64,000 nt of DNA from Nereocystis luetkeana (lineage: Eukaryota; Sar; Phaeophyceae; Laminariales; Laminariaceae), in the NCBI GenBank assembly GCA_031213475.1, contig JARUPZ010000025.1, positions 2,368,077 to 2,432,076 of the forward strand. The letters run 5' to 3'. Of the stretch, positions 34,843-46,387 are shown one piece after another. The notes under the pieces are model-generated. The model did not search any database. It was given only the letters and a program-made list of their open reading frames with translations, and was not told the origin of the DNA. A program made the position numbers and the translations under genes. Positions within the stretch are counted from its first letter, which is position 1; every line of letters starts with the position of its first letter.

Positions 34843-35547
34843 ATGATCAAATGTATCGAACTCGTCGTTGCTTCCGAGATCTGTCTTTTAACTGTGTTGC
34901 TGGCGATTACTATCGGTTGGCAAAACCATCAGTCCGTTGATCGATGAAGAGTTCTCCGTCACCGAGAAGTGGTAGTAGAGCTTCAACGAGCACTACTACT
35001 GCTGTTTCTCTTCCTCAGAAGTACGGAGGCCCCAACAATTCCCATTGATTGGTGGATAGTTGCCACGAGGTATTGCTGTCGACGATGGGCCTCAACGGAA
35101 GCGGTTTACAGTCTTTTTTGTCGTCGACAATGCCTACTACATGCACGGCGATACCCGATACGGACCTCCGTTCGTCCAACCGGCGCAGCAATAGTCTGGA
35201 GCTTGTTGCTGGCGGTGATCTTCATCGTCCTGGTACGATGTGTGGCATTTCCTCACAATATCGAAGAAATGTACCCAATGAAGAACCGATCGGCATCTCA
35301 GCTATACTATTTTGAAATGAATGGGAAACACGATTACACCAAGCCAGTGCCGGGACACCAGACACGAGCTAAAGCAAGAAACGAAGTAGATTCGGGGTTT
35401 CACCCTACGACAGGATATCGGACTCAGGTGTTTCCGGCGATTCAAGAACGGTTGGTGGTTGAGCTACAACAACAGAAACGAATGCCGGGGATGCGTTATT
35501 GTAACCGCTCAGGACCAACCAAGAGAGGTGGAGCTGAGTTTAGTTGA
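34843..35547 (+). CDS. Possible broken or spliced membrane protein gene
   Basis: Several protein-like pieces follow each other in different frames. An ATG at 34,843 opens 34 codons with a hydrophobic run (EICLLTVLLAITIGW). An ATG at 34,944 opens 34 Ser/Thr-rich codons. A third frame reads PQRKRFTVFFVVDNAYYMHG (about 35,085-35,190). A fourth reads IVWSLLLAVIFIVLVRCVAF as a membrane helix and stays open to 35,547. They could be exons or one frameshifted gene. I could not prove any splice pair. Confidence 0.25.
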
Positions 35548-35879
35548 GATTGGTCCTTACATACCAGTGGCTATCACAAAGGAGTGCACGATCAAGGCGG
35601 CCACATAGACGTCCGGAAAAATATCCAGAGAACAGCAGTAGGTGATCATCGGTTCCAAACCCGCTGATATCGGCGATTTTTGCTTTATATCTTGGAACAT
35701 TAATTTCTACAGTAGTAACATCTGCGCGGACCATATTCTTCATTTAGATTTTTATATATATATTATGTAAATATATTATCCTTCGCGGCCCCCGTGAGCA
35801 AAGCTTTCGCTTCCGATTTCGTCCTCAATTCAGACTGGGACTCCAGACGCCTTCGCTTTCCTGGCTTCCGGGTTGCTTT

Positions 35880-36630
35880 TTAGACCGCTTTCCTCGAGGG
35901 TCCCTCTCGCCGGGCTGGGACAGATTTTCTCCCGTGCGCGCGTCTTGGAGTCTCGCGCCACCGACGAGCGCGGCGAGCCCGGACTCGAAGGATATTCGCT
36001 GAGGCGAAGCGACACGGAATTTCTTTTTTATTCGATCCTGAAGTTTGGTTTGGCTGTTGGTCTACTAGGTCTAAGGGTGGCACGCTTGGACAGCACTCGT
36101 GTACTCAGGATCTCAACAATTGAACGGCGGATAATCCGTTCGGAGGATGTTGTGTTGGTACGCGTTGACAGTCTCGTTTTCGTGTGCGCGATATATGCGT
36201 TGAGAGCCCCGTTTTCTTGGGTGCGAGAGCGTTGTTCGAGATCGTATCGCGCCACTGACGAGCGCGGCGAACCCGAACTCGAACGATCTTCGCTGGGGCG
36301 AGGAGTCAGGGAGTTTCTCCTTTCTTCGGTCCTGGAGATATGTTTCGTTGTTGTTGCTCCGTGAAGAGCTTCTTGTGACAGGCTCGATCTTAACTTTGTC
36401 CTCGCCGAAGTTCGATCTCTCGGTCTTGCTAATGCTACCGCTTGATACCGACTCCCTTGTTTTGCGGGCCGACATCGGCCTGTTCGAACCCCTTGGTGTT
36501 GCCTTACTCGGTGGCTGCTTTCCCTTGCGCCTTTCTCTCCGCGGGTCGACTGCACGCGTCTTCTCGGGGTATCGCGCCGTTCTTGGTGCCAGATCGTTGA
36601 ATATCCCGGTGATTTGGCGTTTAGAACTAA
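35880..36630 (-). CDS. Basic Ser/Arg-rich open frame with internal duplication
   Basis: A minus-strand frame of about 170 codons (36,630 down to 36,113) is highly basic and Ser/Arg/Thr-rich, with FEFGFAALVSGAIR as its only ordered-looking part. The DNA holds a degenerate direct duplication of ~290 bp: 'gacgagcgcggcga' at 35,960 and again at 36,258. It could be a decayed gag-like or nuclear protein, or a repeat with chance coding. Not recognised. Confidence 0.2.
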
Positions 36631-36662
36631 CTCGTCACGTCATTTTGTTTGCCGGTGGAATC

Positions 36663-37192
36663 CAATGAAGGTAGTTGGGGAGAACGAATTTGGCCGAGTG
36701 TTGTGAGTTCGATGAGAAACACAAACCACTCACCTCAGAGGATATCATACAAGGTGGTCGTACATGCACGCGCTGTCTACTGCTGCTGCAATGTCTGATC
36801 TCTGGAGGCGCCTTGAAATACGAGTACTACTACAGCAGCAGCAGCTAGCTATGTACATAGCTGTACAGTTGTAGCTCAGAGACGTTCTACGACTTCGAAT
36901 ATGTGTGTACAAAGCTTTGTTTTCGCCGGTCAAATTGAATGGAGGTTGATGGAGAGTATGGATTCGGTCGGGTGTTGTGAGTGCGATAACCAAAATAGAC
37001 CAATACCATCGGAGGATATCATACAAGGTGGTCATACATGCTCGGGATGTCTACTGCTGCTGCAAGATCTGATCTCTGGAGGCGCATTGAAATACGAGCA
37101 CTACTCCTATTAATACTACTATAGCAGCAGCAGCTGTACAATAGTAGTAGTTCTAAGGCGTTCTAGTTCGAATTTGTGCGTACAAAGCGCGC
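36663..37192 (+). repeat. ~278-bp tandem duplication with a shared Cys-rich frame
   Basis: Two units (36,663-36,917 and 36,941-37,192) match along their length. One frame is kept open in both across about 45 codons. Unit 1 reads CCEFDEKHKPLTSEDIIQGG then RTCTRCLLLLQ, and unit 2 reads CCECDNQNRPIPSEDIIQGG then HTCSGCLLLLQ. Both continue LISGGALKYE before stopping. The spaced Cys pairs could bind metal. Neither has an ATG in a good position, so these would be exons or relics. Function unknown. Confidence 0.45.
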
Positions 37193-37489
37193 GTGATGAG
37201 CGTGTCTGACGTATCAGGGCGTGTCTTTACTTCCTCCTAGGAGCATGGGAACGGGCGAAACAGAACGAGGCTGCTCGTGGTCGTTTGTTTTGTTCATATC
37301 TGAAACAAGGTGTATGGCAACGTGCAGAATCCTGGGCCTCGCCAGCGGAATCGACACGAAGGTATATTTTGCACATGCCACGGCAACTTGGTGTTCACAC
37401 CCATCTTCGGTGGTTTCCACCTACATCAACTAATCTGATATCTGTTCCCATTCCGTCCGGTTGTTCATTCCTCCCAAACGACAAAAAAG

Positions 37490-37850
37490 GGGTGTGTAGA
37501 TTGATCTCTAAAGGTATAGGCGCAGCTGGAACGGGAACGCGTGGTTGACTGCAGACAAGAACACGGAACTCCTCTTGTATGTTATGTATCCGAGCTGTCG
37601 GGCCAACTCGCTTGATATGGAGCTACATCTAACCAGTGACAGCCGAGGGCGAAGCATGCACGTCATTATCCACCACATTGCCGGCACAATGAATGTCCCG
37701 TTTGCCCCGCAGATTTTCCGCCTACATCTCCAGTTCTTATTATCCCACATATATACCTGGACCCTAATGTGAGATGAAATATCTCCGTCGTGTTTCTTGA
37801 GGACAATCAATATCCCCCCTGCTCATTATACACGACGATGCTTCAATATT
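37490..37850 (+). repeat. Repeat R, uninterrupted copy
   Basis: Matches 54,555-54,749 joined to 57,671-57,815. It therefore shows the sequence before insertion of the 2.92 kb TIR element: 'ccggcacaatgaatgtcccg' stands where the other copy is split. The frames here have no family resemblance. 37,850-38,680 holds low-complexity and unassigned sequence. Confidence 0.7.
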
Positions 37851-38684
37851 CCCCCAGGTTGGTAACATGACAGCGTACGACTTCGCTGGGTCAATATATT
37901 TTTTCTTTATGACCGAATCATGTAAAAGGCAGAAACCTCGGAAATCTATTATGTGATTCAAAAATCAAAATCTCGAATCAATACCCCACTCCTCAATTCA
38001 GTATTCAAATGGTCAAATCCACGGCCTCTTTCTGTTGCAAACTCCAATGCACCGCCTCTCCCTCTCTGATACAAACAGATAAATATATCGACATTCTTAT
38101 CGGATTCAGCCAGTTGAAACGGCATTTTCCGCGGAACTGGTCCAAATGTGTTCGTACACTCTCAAGAACGAGAAGGTAAGTCGTCTCTGAATATCTTCGA
38201 TTACTTGGATATATCAGGACCTAGTATAGGGCCTAACTGAATCAGGAAGGATACACTCTACACGAACGTAATTGTAGAACTTCCTTTCCCTCACTCGTGT
38301 GTATTCTACGTTATTTCGAGAATAGGTCGAATCCCGCTCGACAATTAATCACCGGGTTATTTATGAAAAACAAAAAACAAAAACATTCACCCCTGACCGT
38401 ATGCGCCCCCGGCATTTCATTGTCTCTTTAGTCCTATATTACCAATCACCTTTCTATCAATTTTCCGAAGGACTATCCAAACCTTCCCTGCTCAAAAAAC
38501 ATTTCCATATGGACCCCACACGCCCCCAGGCGCTCCCTAGTCGCTCTCCAGCTTCATCAAAAGTTCACAATATCCAGAAAAACAAACCAGTCCTTCGGAA
38601 ACCTATATCACAAAATCCACTCGAAATTAACACCTCCTTAATGAAACTATATCACACAATTCACCAGAAAATCCAGTCTTCCTT

Positions 38685-38740
38685 CAGGAAACCATATAAC
38701 AATATTCACCAGAGAAATCACTACAGCAGTATTAGTACTA
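38685..38740 (+). repeat. DIRS-like element, left repeat
   Basis: Shares 'aaatcactacagcagtatta' and the flanking 'ttcaccag' with the two right-hand repeats. Confidence 0.6.
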
Positions 38741-39195
38741 TATGTCGACGCTTTCTTACAAAGTCTTGCTTACTTTGTACCATGGGGGAAGAATTATGCC
38801 CCTCGTTGAATCGATTACCTCACCAATGTTGTCACGCGTGTCTTCGCGGGGCTGCTTTTGGCGCGATACAACATTCCGTATACGATGCTTGCTGTCAAAG
38901 ATTAACTTACTCCGTACCAGGGTGGCAGAGGTCTGCCCCTGGTCGATCCGATTACTCCCATTCAGGATACACGCGTGCCTCGCGCGGTTCCCCTCTGGCA
39001 CTATGTGGTACTCCGTACTTTTATGGATATCCTCACCCCCTTTCCCCCCACGGCGCGCTGTAGGTGGTCGCCGATGGTTGGCCCCGTCGCCTCGATCGAC
39101 GCCATGACCACGTGCGGTCCGTTCTTCTTCCTATGCCCCTCTTGGATACCGACGAACGCGAGTGGGTGCGCACATGAGCCCTGCCCGACTCGGGA

Positions 39196-40115
39196 GTGGG
39201 ACCGTCCGTGGTGGACGTCACTCGAGACCCCTTGCAGGGTCTCCTACGGCGTATGCCGTGGGATGCTCCCATATGGAATGCGGGGGGGGATGGGAACCAA
39301 TTCGTGCCGGGGTTCGTTCGCCGGCATGTAGGCTTCTGGCATGACATCATCCTCGACGAGCACCCGCTTCGAGACACGCTGGTGGCGTACTTACGCGACG
39401 GAGTGGATCCTCACGATCTTCTCCTGAGGCAATATCGGGGTCCGTCGAGCGCCTGCGCGTATGACGTCGCCCGTTTTCCCGGAGCGGTGTTCCACAACCG
39501 CATCACCCCAAGGTTCACCAGGTTTGTGGAGGACGAGGTACGAGCCGTCGTGGATCGGGGGGGTCTTGTCGAATAGGCGGATGTCCGAGTCCCCGGTGGG
39601 CCACAGCAGCCCCGCTTAGTCATGGCATTGTCGGTGGAGGAGACGAAACCGCGCCTCATTTACAACGCGAGACCCTTACATAAGCGGTACAAGAAGGTCC
39701 ATTGTTCGATGGATACGGTGGCGCGGGTGGCCAGCGTCGCTTCGAAGGGTTGTTATATGACTTCGCTGGATGACGCTGCCACATTTCACCACATTATTTT
39801 GCGCCCCTCCGCCTGGCCGCTCTTCGGCTTCTCGTACGGTGGTCTTGATTATTTCTGTGCGTCTTGCCTTTCGGATTCAGTTTACGTCCATGGGGCTACC
39901 ATACTCTTAGCGAGGCGAAAGCATCTTACCTTCGTTCCAAAGGGATCCCGGCGTTAGCGTACCTCGACGACTCGTGGTTCAGGTATTTCCGAACATCCCA
40001 CAGGCAAACGGCGCGGGAGCAATGGCTGGCAGTCGCGGACGTCACACACGTGTCGATGCTGGTGTCGTTCCTGCGTGGGCAGTTTCTGTCGGCCAAGAAG
40101 TGCGACTTCCGGTCG
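39196..40115 (+). pseudogene. DIRS-like reverse transcriptase, broken
   Basis: Copies RNA into DNA during element movement. The reading starts with a conserved lead-in (HDIILDEHPLRDTLVAYLRD), meets TAG at 39,574, then reads through KPRLIYNARPLHKRY and TSLDD. The first Asp of TSLDD, at about 39,769, is the motif-A aspartate. After a frameshift near 39,860 it reads PFGFSLRPWGYH and YLDD (39,960-39,971), the catalytic motif C in the form usual for DIRS-type enzymes. The catalytic residues survive, but the frame does not. Confidence 0.75.
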
Positions 40116-40118
40116 ACT

Positions 40119-41009
40119 TGACTGCAGCAATATCTAGGGATGTGGTTTGACTCAGACACCACCTTCCGGGTTCCGCGAGACAAGATAGATAAGCTGCAGT
40201 AGCTGCTGCAAGCCGCCCTAGACGCGGGAGGTCTGTCCTTCCGTACTCTGCAGCGTACCGCGGGCAAGTGCATGAGCATGTCGGTTGCGATTCGGCCGGC
40301 ATCGCTGTGGACGCATGCTATGTTCGCGATGCTCGCGGAGCTGGAGAAGTCCGCTCTTCTCATGGTCGACCTTACGCAAGATTCAAGGGCCGACCTTCTA
40401 GGCGAATTCCAGCTGTGGCTTAATTTGTCTGCTACCTCGCAAGAGGGGCCGTGGTAGCGGGCGCGGCACCTCGTGGCGGCCCTGACGAAACGATCGTTGG
40501 ATGCATCGTCTGTCGCATGGGGGGGGATGGTGAACACAGCCTCGGGTGCCTTCCCCGTGTGTGGCGTGTTCCCATCAGATTGGTTGTAAAAAAATGTCAA
40601 CCAGAAGGAGATGTATGCCCTCTACCATCTACTGCGGCAATTCTGCACGCGACACCCAGACGTGTTGCGGCGAGCGCAGGTACACATAGACGTGGACAAC
40701 CAGTCAGTGGTGGGTGGCTTTAACAGTGGGCGCGCGAAGAACCGCGAGACGCACGCGCTACTAGTGTGGTTGTTCGAGTTGCAAGTGGCGTATGGATTCA
40801 TGCTATCGTTGAAGTGGATCCCGACGGCGGACAACGAGGTCGCAGATGCTAGTTCGCGGCCGTCACGAGGCGCCATCATCCGCATATCGCCGGCATCGTT
40901 CCAAGCGGTCTGGGACGCCATGGCCCCGTTTAACGTCGACCTTATGGCATGCACGGCGTCGGTGCTGTGCTCACCATGCACTGGGGAGGCATTGCCCTTT
41001 TTCTCTTAG
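40119..41009 (+). pseudogene. DIRS-like RNase H and linker, broken
   Basis: Stops at 40,119, 40,200, 40,455, 40,587 and 41,007 interrupt an otherwise continuous frame. The RNase H part reads KEMYALYHLLRQFC, then VHIDVDNQSVVGGFN, then PTADNEVADASSRPS. These supply the acidic E, D and D positions of the fold. The frame continues into FNVDLMACTAS, a segment placed after RNase H in DIRS-type polyproteins. In the intact ancestor this would join the upstream RT without a break. Confidence 0.7.
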
Positions 41010-41357
41010 TACGACTGTGCGGGTTCCGCGGGGGCCGACGTGTTCGCGCACGACGTTTCCTTCGCTCCGGGTACCAGTGCCCCGGCCGTGGGGTTTTGTT
41101 TCCCACCCCCGATTATGGCAGGCCACATTGTGCAACACTTGGTGGAATGCGAGGCCCGCGCACTGTCCCTTTTGCCCGATGTGAAGGCTTACTGGTTCCC
41201 TTTGGTGCAGCTAGCCGCAGTGAGATCGATCGAGGTGGCCGCGGTAGCTGAGAAAGGGTGCTTTCAGTGGCCCAGCCCAGATGGTGGTCTCAAGAATTGG
41301 CGGTACCCTCGCTGGAGGATGATATCATACGCTTTAGACTGCCGTACCAAACGGTAA
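41010..41357 (+). pseudogene. DIRS-like methyltransferase-like domain
   Basis: After the TAG at 41,007 the frame reads GADVFAHDVSFAPG, FCFPPPIMAGHIVQHLVE and AYWFPLVQLAAVRSIEVA, then stops at 41,355-41,357. DIRS and PAT elements commonly carry a DNA adenine-methyltransferase-like domain after RNase H, and the position fits. The typical catalytic DPPY-type motif is not obvious; 'FPPP' is the nearest. Assignment rests mainly on position and general likeness. Confidence 0.45.
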
Positions 41358-41478
41358 CTGGTGCCCAAGTTTCCTCTACTATCGTGCAGGGACGAGCAGC
41401 CATCACGTAGTAGCTTCCATATATATCGATTCTTCGGACGTCCTCGAGCACTCACCGAGGCTTACGTTCCCCCTTTCT

Positions 41479-42803
41479 TTGGTGTCCTCTTTCAAACAGA
41501 ACCGCACGGGCGGGAGTCACTTTCAGGGTGGACCACCTCTCGGTCGGGCGGCAACGGCCAGGGACTTGGTTCGGTTTCTGGTTTTCTCTACGTGTCAGGA
41601 AGAAAACCTAGCACAGTTTAATTTCTGCTGGAAGTGCGGCATTCAGCCGGCTCGACCATTGCCGGCCCCGCGGTATCCGGAGCGGGTGCCGGTGGTTGTG
41701 GTTGTTGATAAGATGCAAGCACGTCGACACCATGTACTGACGGCGCTGCAAGGGCGCCCCGGGCAAGTCCGAAAAAAACAGGGTGGCCGATGAGGATGAT
41801 GCGTTTGTGCCCGGGGTTTCGGCGGGATCCCGGGGTTGGCAAACAGCTACCCCAGACGATGTGTTTAATTTCCTCTGCTTCATTGACACTCAAGAGAAAG
41901 GCACCAAGATGGTGCACTAGGCGTCTTGTCCCGGTGTGGGCCATGCGAGCGACGATACGTGCCTGACGGAGTCTTCGTGTTCTAAACGGTATGCGGCCGA
42001 GTCTATTCGAAAAGGTTTTGTGTCGAAGCTAAAAATGGCGATGAAAGAAAGCGGGCAGGGAGAGGAATGTGATCTGGTCCGCCGGGTAGGAAATCCGAGT
42101 TCGAGCCCGTTTGGTAGATTCGGACGTTACCTTCGATTCTGAGGAACCGAAGCAGGTCGGGGTTTAGGTGAATCAGGCCGCGCTGATGCTGGAACACACG
42201 CTCATAGAGCTGCTAAGCGACATGCGGTTGCGCGCTCAGATGGTCAACTCTCTGGCTGAGCGTATTTTCCTGACCCGAGATATCGCTTTGTATTCATTGG
42301 TTTCCTATTCGATGCGTAGGGGTTACGATCCTTCCTTTACCATGGGTTCGCATGTCTTGAGGCTCCCAGCGTCTAAGGGTTTGATCTTCAACTTTCAATT
42401 TGGCAAGACGCTGAGGGCCTCTAGTGGGGCGGTGGTAGTGTTAGCGGACCGGGACTGCCCGGCGATTTGGGCCTTTCGGGCAGTTACAGAGTACATCTCG
42501 GCCGCACAGCGGATTGAGGGGGACTTAAGCACTGGGCACCTCTTCCCCGTTGCCACGGCAGAAGGTGGCCGGGGCCATCTCTCTATATCCGCGGCCCGTA
42601 TGACGGCGAATTTGCAGAGCTATCTGCGAATGGCAGACCTGCCAGACCACTTCACGATGCACTCCTTTCGAGTGGGAGGCTCGCTCAGCAAATCCCTCGC
42701 AGGGACGGCTGTGGACGAGATCAGGAAAAATGGTGGCTGGAAGACAAGAGTCAGTTGCGAAGTACTACATCGGGGCTACCTTGAGCGGACAAGTTCGAGG
42801 TAG
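41479..42803 (+). pseudogene. Tyrosine recombinase of the DIRS-like element
   Basis: Integrates the circular DNA form of the element. The N-terminal part (41,479-41,793) is broken by a frameshift near 41,790 and stops near 41,918 and 42,140. The catalytic domain lies in the last open frame (42,168-42,803, 211 codons). It has an arginine pair in YSMRRGYD (residues 50-51), HSFR (165-168), GGWK (189-192) and a possible nucleophile Tyr at 204 in HRGYLE. This R...HxxR...W...Y order is that of tyrosine recombinases. The frame ends 16 bases before unrelated coding stops. Confidence 0.7.
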
Positions 42804-43005
42804 CAAGAAGGAACGGGGCCAGAGCTATGCGGACGCTAGCGAGCTACCGTTCTCGCTGGAGTTCAGAAAGAACTTCGCGGCGTGTGCGGGTAAGGACTGA
42901 GTTCAGGTGATAAAAGTTTGGGTGCGACAGTTCTGCCCCGGACCAGCGGTCAACAAAACAAAGGCAATCTGAAAGGAGGCGTAACGAAGTATGGGCGGGA
43001 CCACA

Positions 43006-43572
43006 GGCCGGCGCAGGAGGCCTCATCAAATCCAATACTTACATTCAATGGTCCACGGCAAAGAGCCAGAATACTACAGGAAACCATAACACGAAATTCA
43101 CCAGATAAATCACTACAGCAGTATTAGTAGTACTATATATCCCCCCTTTCTATATCGGTGGTCGAAAGCGTGACACATATCTTGGAATTAGTATCGAAGC
43201 GAGGCAACTTTATCCTTTCGCTCCCGAAACCTCGGGAGTAGAGTTGGTCGCGATATTTCTGGACAACATCCCACCCACCCGGCAGAAGGGTGAACATTCT
43301 TGGGCTTGTATACCCAGATCCTTTACAGGCACTAACCCCGCGCAGAGTTTGTGATTCGCCACTTTACTCATCTCGGGGGGAAATACCGGACGTGATCTCC
43401 TGGCCGGCGCAGGAGGCCTCATCCAATCCAATACTTACATTCAATGATCCACGGCAGAGAGCCAGAATACTACAGGAAACCATGACACGAAATTCACCAT
43501 GTAAATCACTACAGCAGTATAAGTAGTACTATATATCCCCCCTTTCTATATCGGTGGTCGAAAGCGTGACAC
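43006..43572 (+). repeat. DIRS-like element, right direct repeats
   Basis: Two ~170-bp copies (43,006-43,175 and 43,398-43,572) about 396 bp apart. Both begin near 'ggccggcgcaggaggcctca' and end 'gtcgaaagcgtgacac'. They share the left-repeat segment, giving one partial and two fuller copies. Confidence 0.8.
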
Positions 43573-43972
43573 GTATCTGCGTCCTCCAGTACCGCCACAC
43601 GCAGTCACTTGCGCATGTCATAACTCCACCTGAGACGGACATCCTGTCCGTGGCTTGTCTGGCATTCCTCGCGTCAACAAACGCTACCAACTCATAACCA
43701 CTGCTTCTCTGAAAAGTAATACAGAAATCACTCCAGAGTACGACGTACATTAACATGAATAAAATGAATTCTACATAATAATGAAAGAAATATCACCCCT
43801 CCGACGAATGCTATGAGGAGAGGGAGGGAGGGAGGGAGGCAAGAATGGACGAACATACTCTGACACGGCAATCATTCGTCAATCTCGCGTTGTTATTATT
43901 AGTTTCATATTCAATCAAATAATAAAACTACATACTCAGATTACAACCCCTGAGCGTGCTAGGTTGGTGCAT

Positions 43973-45240
43973 CCATGGCCTCTCAGAGCTCCCACTTCCA
44001 AACCGCCTCCTTTCATTACTTGCCGGACTTTTCCAGCAGTTCTTTGTTTTCTCGGTCCTTTCTTCGTTTTTTCTTCTTTCGTTTCGTGTGCGTGCGTATA
44101 CTCCGAGCACGGCATCGCGGGAGGACCCGGCACCGTCGCGGGTGTCAGCGGGCGCTGGCGGGTAAAGGGGGGGTTGCAAGGAGCGCGGTCGCCGCTTTCG
44201 TGCCTAGGCGTCGCGTGTGCCTCGAGACACGAGGGGTGCATAAACGGGCTTCGTCCGGCTTCCGTTTATGATTGTCGATAGAGTATGTACGAGTTATAAA
44301 GGTCATTCAGGAGGGCAAGATAATATTCAAGCGGTGCTTTTTTTTGCGACCGGGCGGAAGTTGAAAACGGGAGGTGTGCAGTTTGAACACCAACGTTATC
44401 GAGCTGGCGAACGACGGCCACGGTGAACACCGGGGTTCACGCGAGGCGGGCGACGGGGCTGATTGTGGCATAGAGTGATGAAAGCTTTACCCGGACCGAA
44501 TCGGTAGCGAGGTGGTCGCGAGAGCGGTGGGCGGCGTGCGAAGCTGAGAGAGAAGCTCTGCTGTTGGATTTGTTTCTTTTCTTCTTTTAGACCGGGCGTA
44601 ATGTGTTCCAATCAGGCAGCTTTTCATTACTACTTGCCGGACTTTTCCAGCAATTTTTCGTTTTCTCCATTTATTTCTCTTGCCATGTCCTTTCTTCCTT
44701 TTTTCGTCTTTCGTTTTGTGTGCGTGTGCGTGCATGTACTCCGAGTACGGCACGGCGGGAGAGCCCGGCACCTTCGCGGTTGTCAGCGGGTGTTGGCGGG
44801 TAGAGGGGGGGTTGCAAGGAGCGTGGTCGCCGCTTTCGTGCCTAGGCATCACGTGTGCCTCGAGACACGAGGGATACATGGGCGGGATTTGTGACAGAGT
44901 ACGTACGATTTATAACGGTCGTTCAGGAGGGCAAGATAATGTTCAAGCGGTGCTTAGTTTGGCGACCGGGCGGAAGTTGAAAGAGGGAGGTGTGCTATTT
45001 GAACACCAACGTTATCGAGCTGGTAAACGACGGCCACGGTGAACACCGGGGTTCACGCGAGCCGGGCGACGGGGCGGATTGTGGCATAGAGTGATGAAGG
45101 CTTTACCCGGACCCAATCGGCAGCGAGGTGGTCGCGAGAGGGGCCGGCGGCGTACGAGGCTGAGAGAGAAGCTCATATGTGAGCATTTTTTCTTTTCTTC
45201 TTTTTGACCGGGTGCAAGGTGTTCCAATCAGGCAGAAAAT
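43973..45240 (+). repeat. 616-bp tandem repeat, two units
   Basis: 'ccgggcggaagttgaaa' at 44,350 and 44,966, and 'gtgttccaatcaggcag' at 44,602 and 45,219, give a period of 616-617 bp. Each unit holds a T-rich tract, 'cttgccggacttttccagca', a G-rich stretch and 'cacggtgaacaccggggttc'. A third partial unit lies at 46,140-46,340. Open frames of about 100-130 codons on both strands come from the repeat and are not shared consistently. Confidence 0.85.
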
Positions 45241-45458
45241 TATTGCAGGAGAGGGCACGGGGATTTTTTGTCCTCTCCGAGTTTTCGGTTTCATTTTCAT
45301 TGTTTTTGCTGCTGTGCCGTGCTGTGCTTTCGCTTTCTTCGTGTATAAGAGTACAGACACAGAGCATATCGAAAGAAGAAAATAGGTACAGAGAGTATTA
45401 ATAGTATCCTACCTGGGGTACGTACGTACGTACGACATCCGCGACGCGAAGCGTATGG

Positions 45459-45660
45459 GGCATCCGAGCTGGCGTCGGAGCTGTATTTTTTCTGAAGCAT
45501 GGCGGCGGGACTCTTGGCATTATCAAGTCGCCGGTTTGCAATTACGAACTAAACTCAGTCGTGGACCTCTGTCACTTCGCATAATTTGATGTACTTGTAT
45601 CCTTCCTGAGCGAGCGTAGCGGGCGGCATAGGCCGCCCGCGGAGCGAAGCGCCTTGTATC
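45459..45660 (+). repeat. Short dispersed repeat H with GC hairpin at its 3' end
   Basis: Matches 63,238-63,439 and, partly, 46,800-46,968. All copies diverge right after 'gcgaagcgccttgta'. Near the end a 9-bp stem, gcgggcggc with gccgcccgc, closes a 4-base loop. A GC hairpin close to a fixed 3' end is reminiscent of Helitrons, but the CTRR terminus is absent. Confidence 0.65.
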
Positions 45661-46139
45661 TACTACTTACCTATATTACTCGCTCCATCTACTCTCTGTT
45701 CGCTCCACCTACGTGGTATCCGACCTCCAACGAGTGCATGCTGCTGGTAATGTAGCCACATGTCATGTGTGTGGTATACGATAGCAACAATCTAAAGACC
45801 CTCCGTACGTCGCACAGGGCAAGGTTTCGCAATTCACAGCTGGTTCAGCGTATATATATATACACATGCTTAAAGTTACCCTTTTCCTAAAATCACTTGA
45901 TTATAAGCACCTGCCTCACGCTCAGCGAGTCTCCCACGATTTTTTGTCGCTTCTTCGTACGATCTTTCCTTTCTTCGCCTTCTTTGCTTTCTTTGCGTGC
46001 TTGCTTGTCGTGCCACACTGTTTTTCTCGGAACACTACAAAAACAAATATCGGAGAAAGAAAAGGTCGATTTTGTTTCTTCAGCGGTTTGGGAGGCTCTC
46101 TTTCGCTTTTCTTCACCGGCTGGTTTATATTCTTTTCGC

Positions 46140-46340
46140 ACTTTCAGTTATTTTTTCCTTTGTTTTTCTTCCGTTTCGTGTGCGTGTGTGTAGTCGGAGC
46201 ACTGCGACGCGGACGAGCCTGGCGCCGTCGCGTGTGTCGGCGGATGCCGGCGGGTCGAGGGGGGGTTGCAAAGAGTTCGGTCGCGGTTTTCGTGGCTAGG
46301 CGTCGTGTGTGTCTCAGGGAGGGAAGCATGAATGGGCTCT
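46140..46340 (+). repeat. Third, partial unit of the 616-bp repeat
   Basis: Shares the 'ttccgtttcgtgtgcgtg', 'gttgcaaagag' and 'ctaggcgtcgtgtg' segments with the units at 43,973-45,240. Confidence 0.6.
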
Positions 46341-46387
46341 CTTTTGCCTCCATCTGAAAATTTGACTGGGTATGTACGAGTCCATGG

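Larger units (their letters stand above)
38685..43580 (+). mobile_element. DIRS-like tyrosine-recombinase retrotransposon, degenerate
   Basis: The coding order is reverse transcriptase, RNase H, a methyltransferase-like region and a tyrosine recombinase, the arrangement of DIRS/PAT-type elements. A ~55-bp segment with 'aaatcactacagcagtatta' stands before the coding region (38,685-38,740). It recurs twice after it (in 43,006-43,175 and 43,398-43,572), like split direct repeats. There is no LTR and no integrase. Many stops and frameshifts show that the copy is dead. Confidence 0.8.

Noticed and set aside
36028-36555. Second basic minus-strand frame of 175 codons
   Set aside because: Shadow of the frame at 36,113-36,630, with the same low-complexity basic composition.
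43928-45227. Clusters of 70-130 codon frames on both strands
   Set aside because: They repeat with the 616-bp tandem unit and are interrupted differently in each unit.
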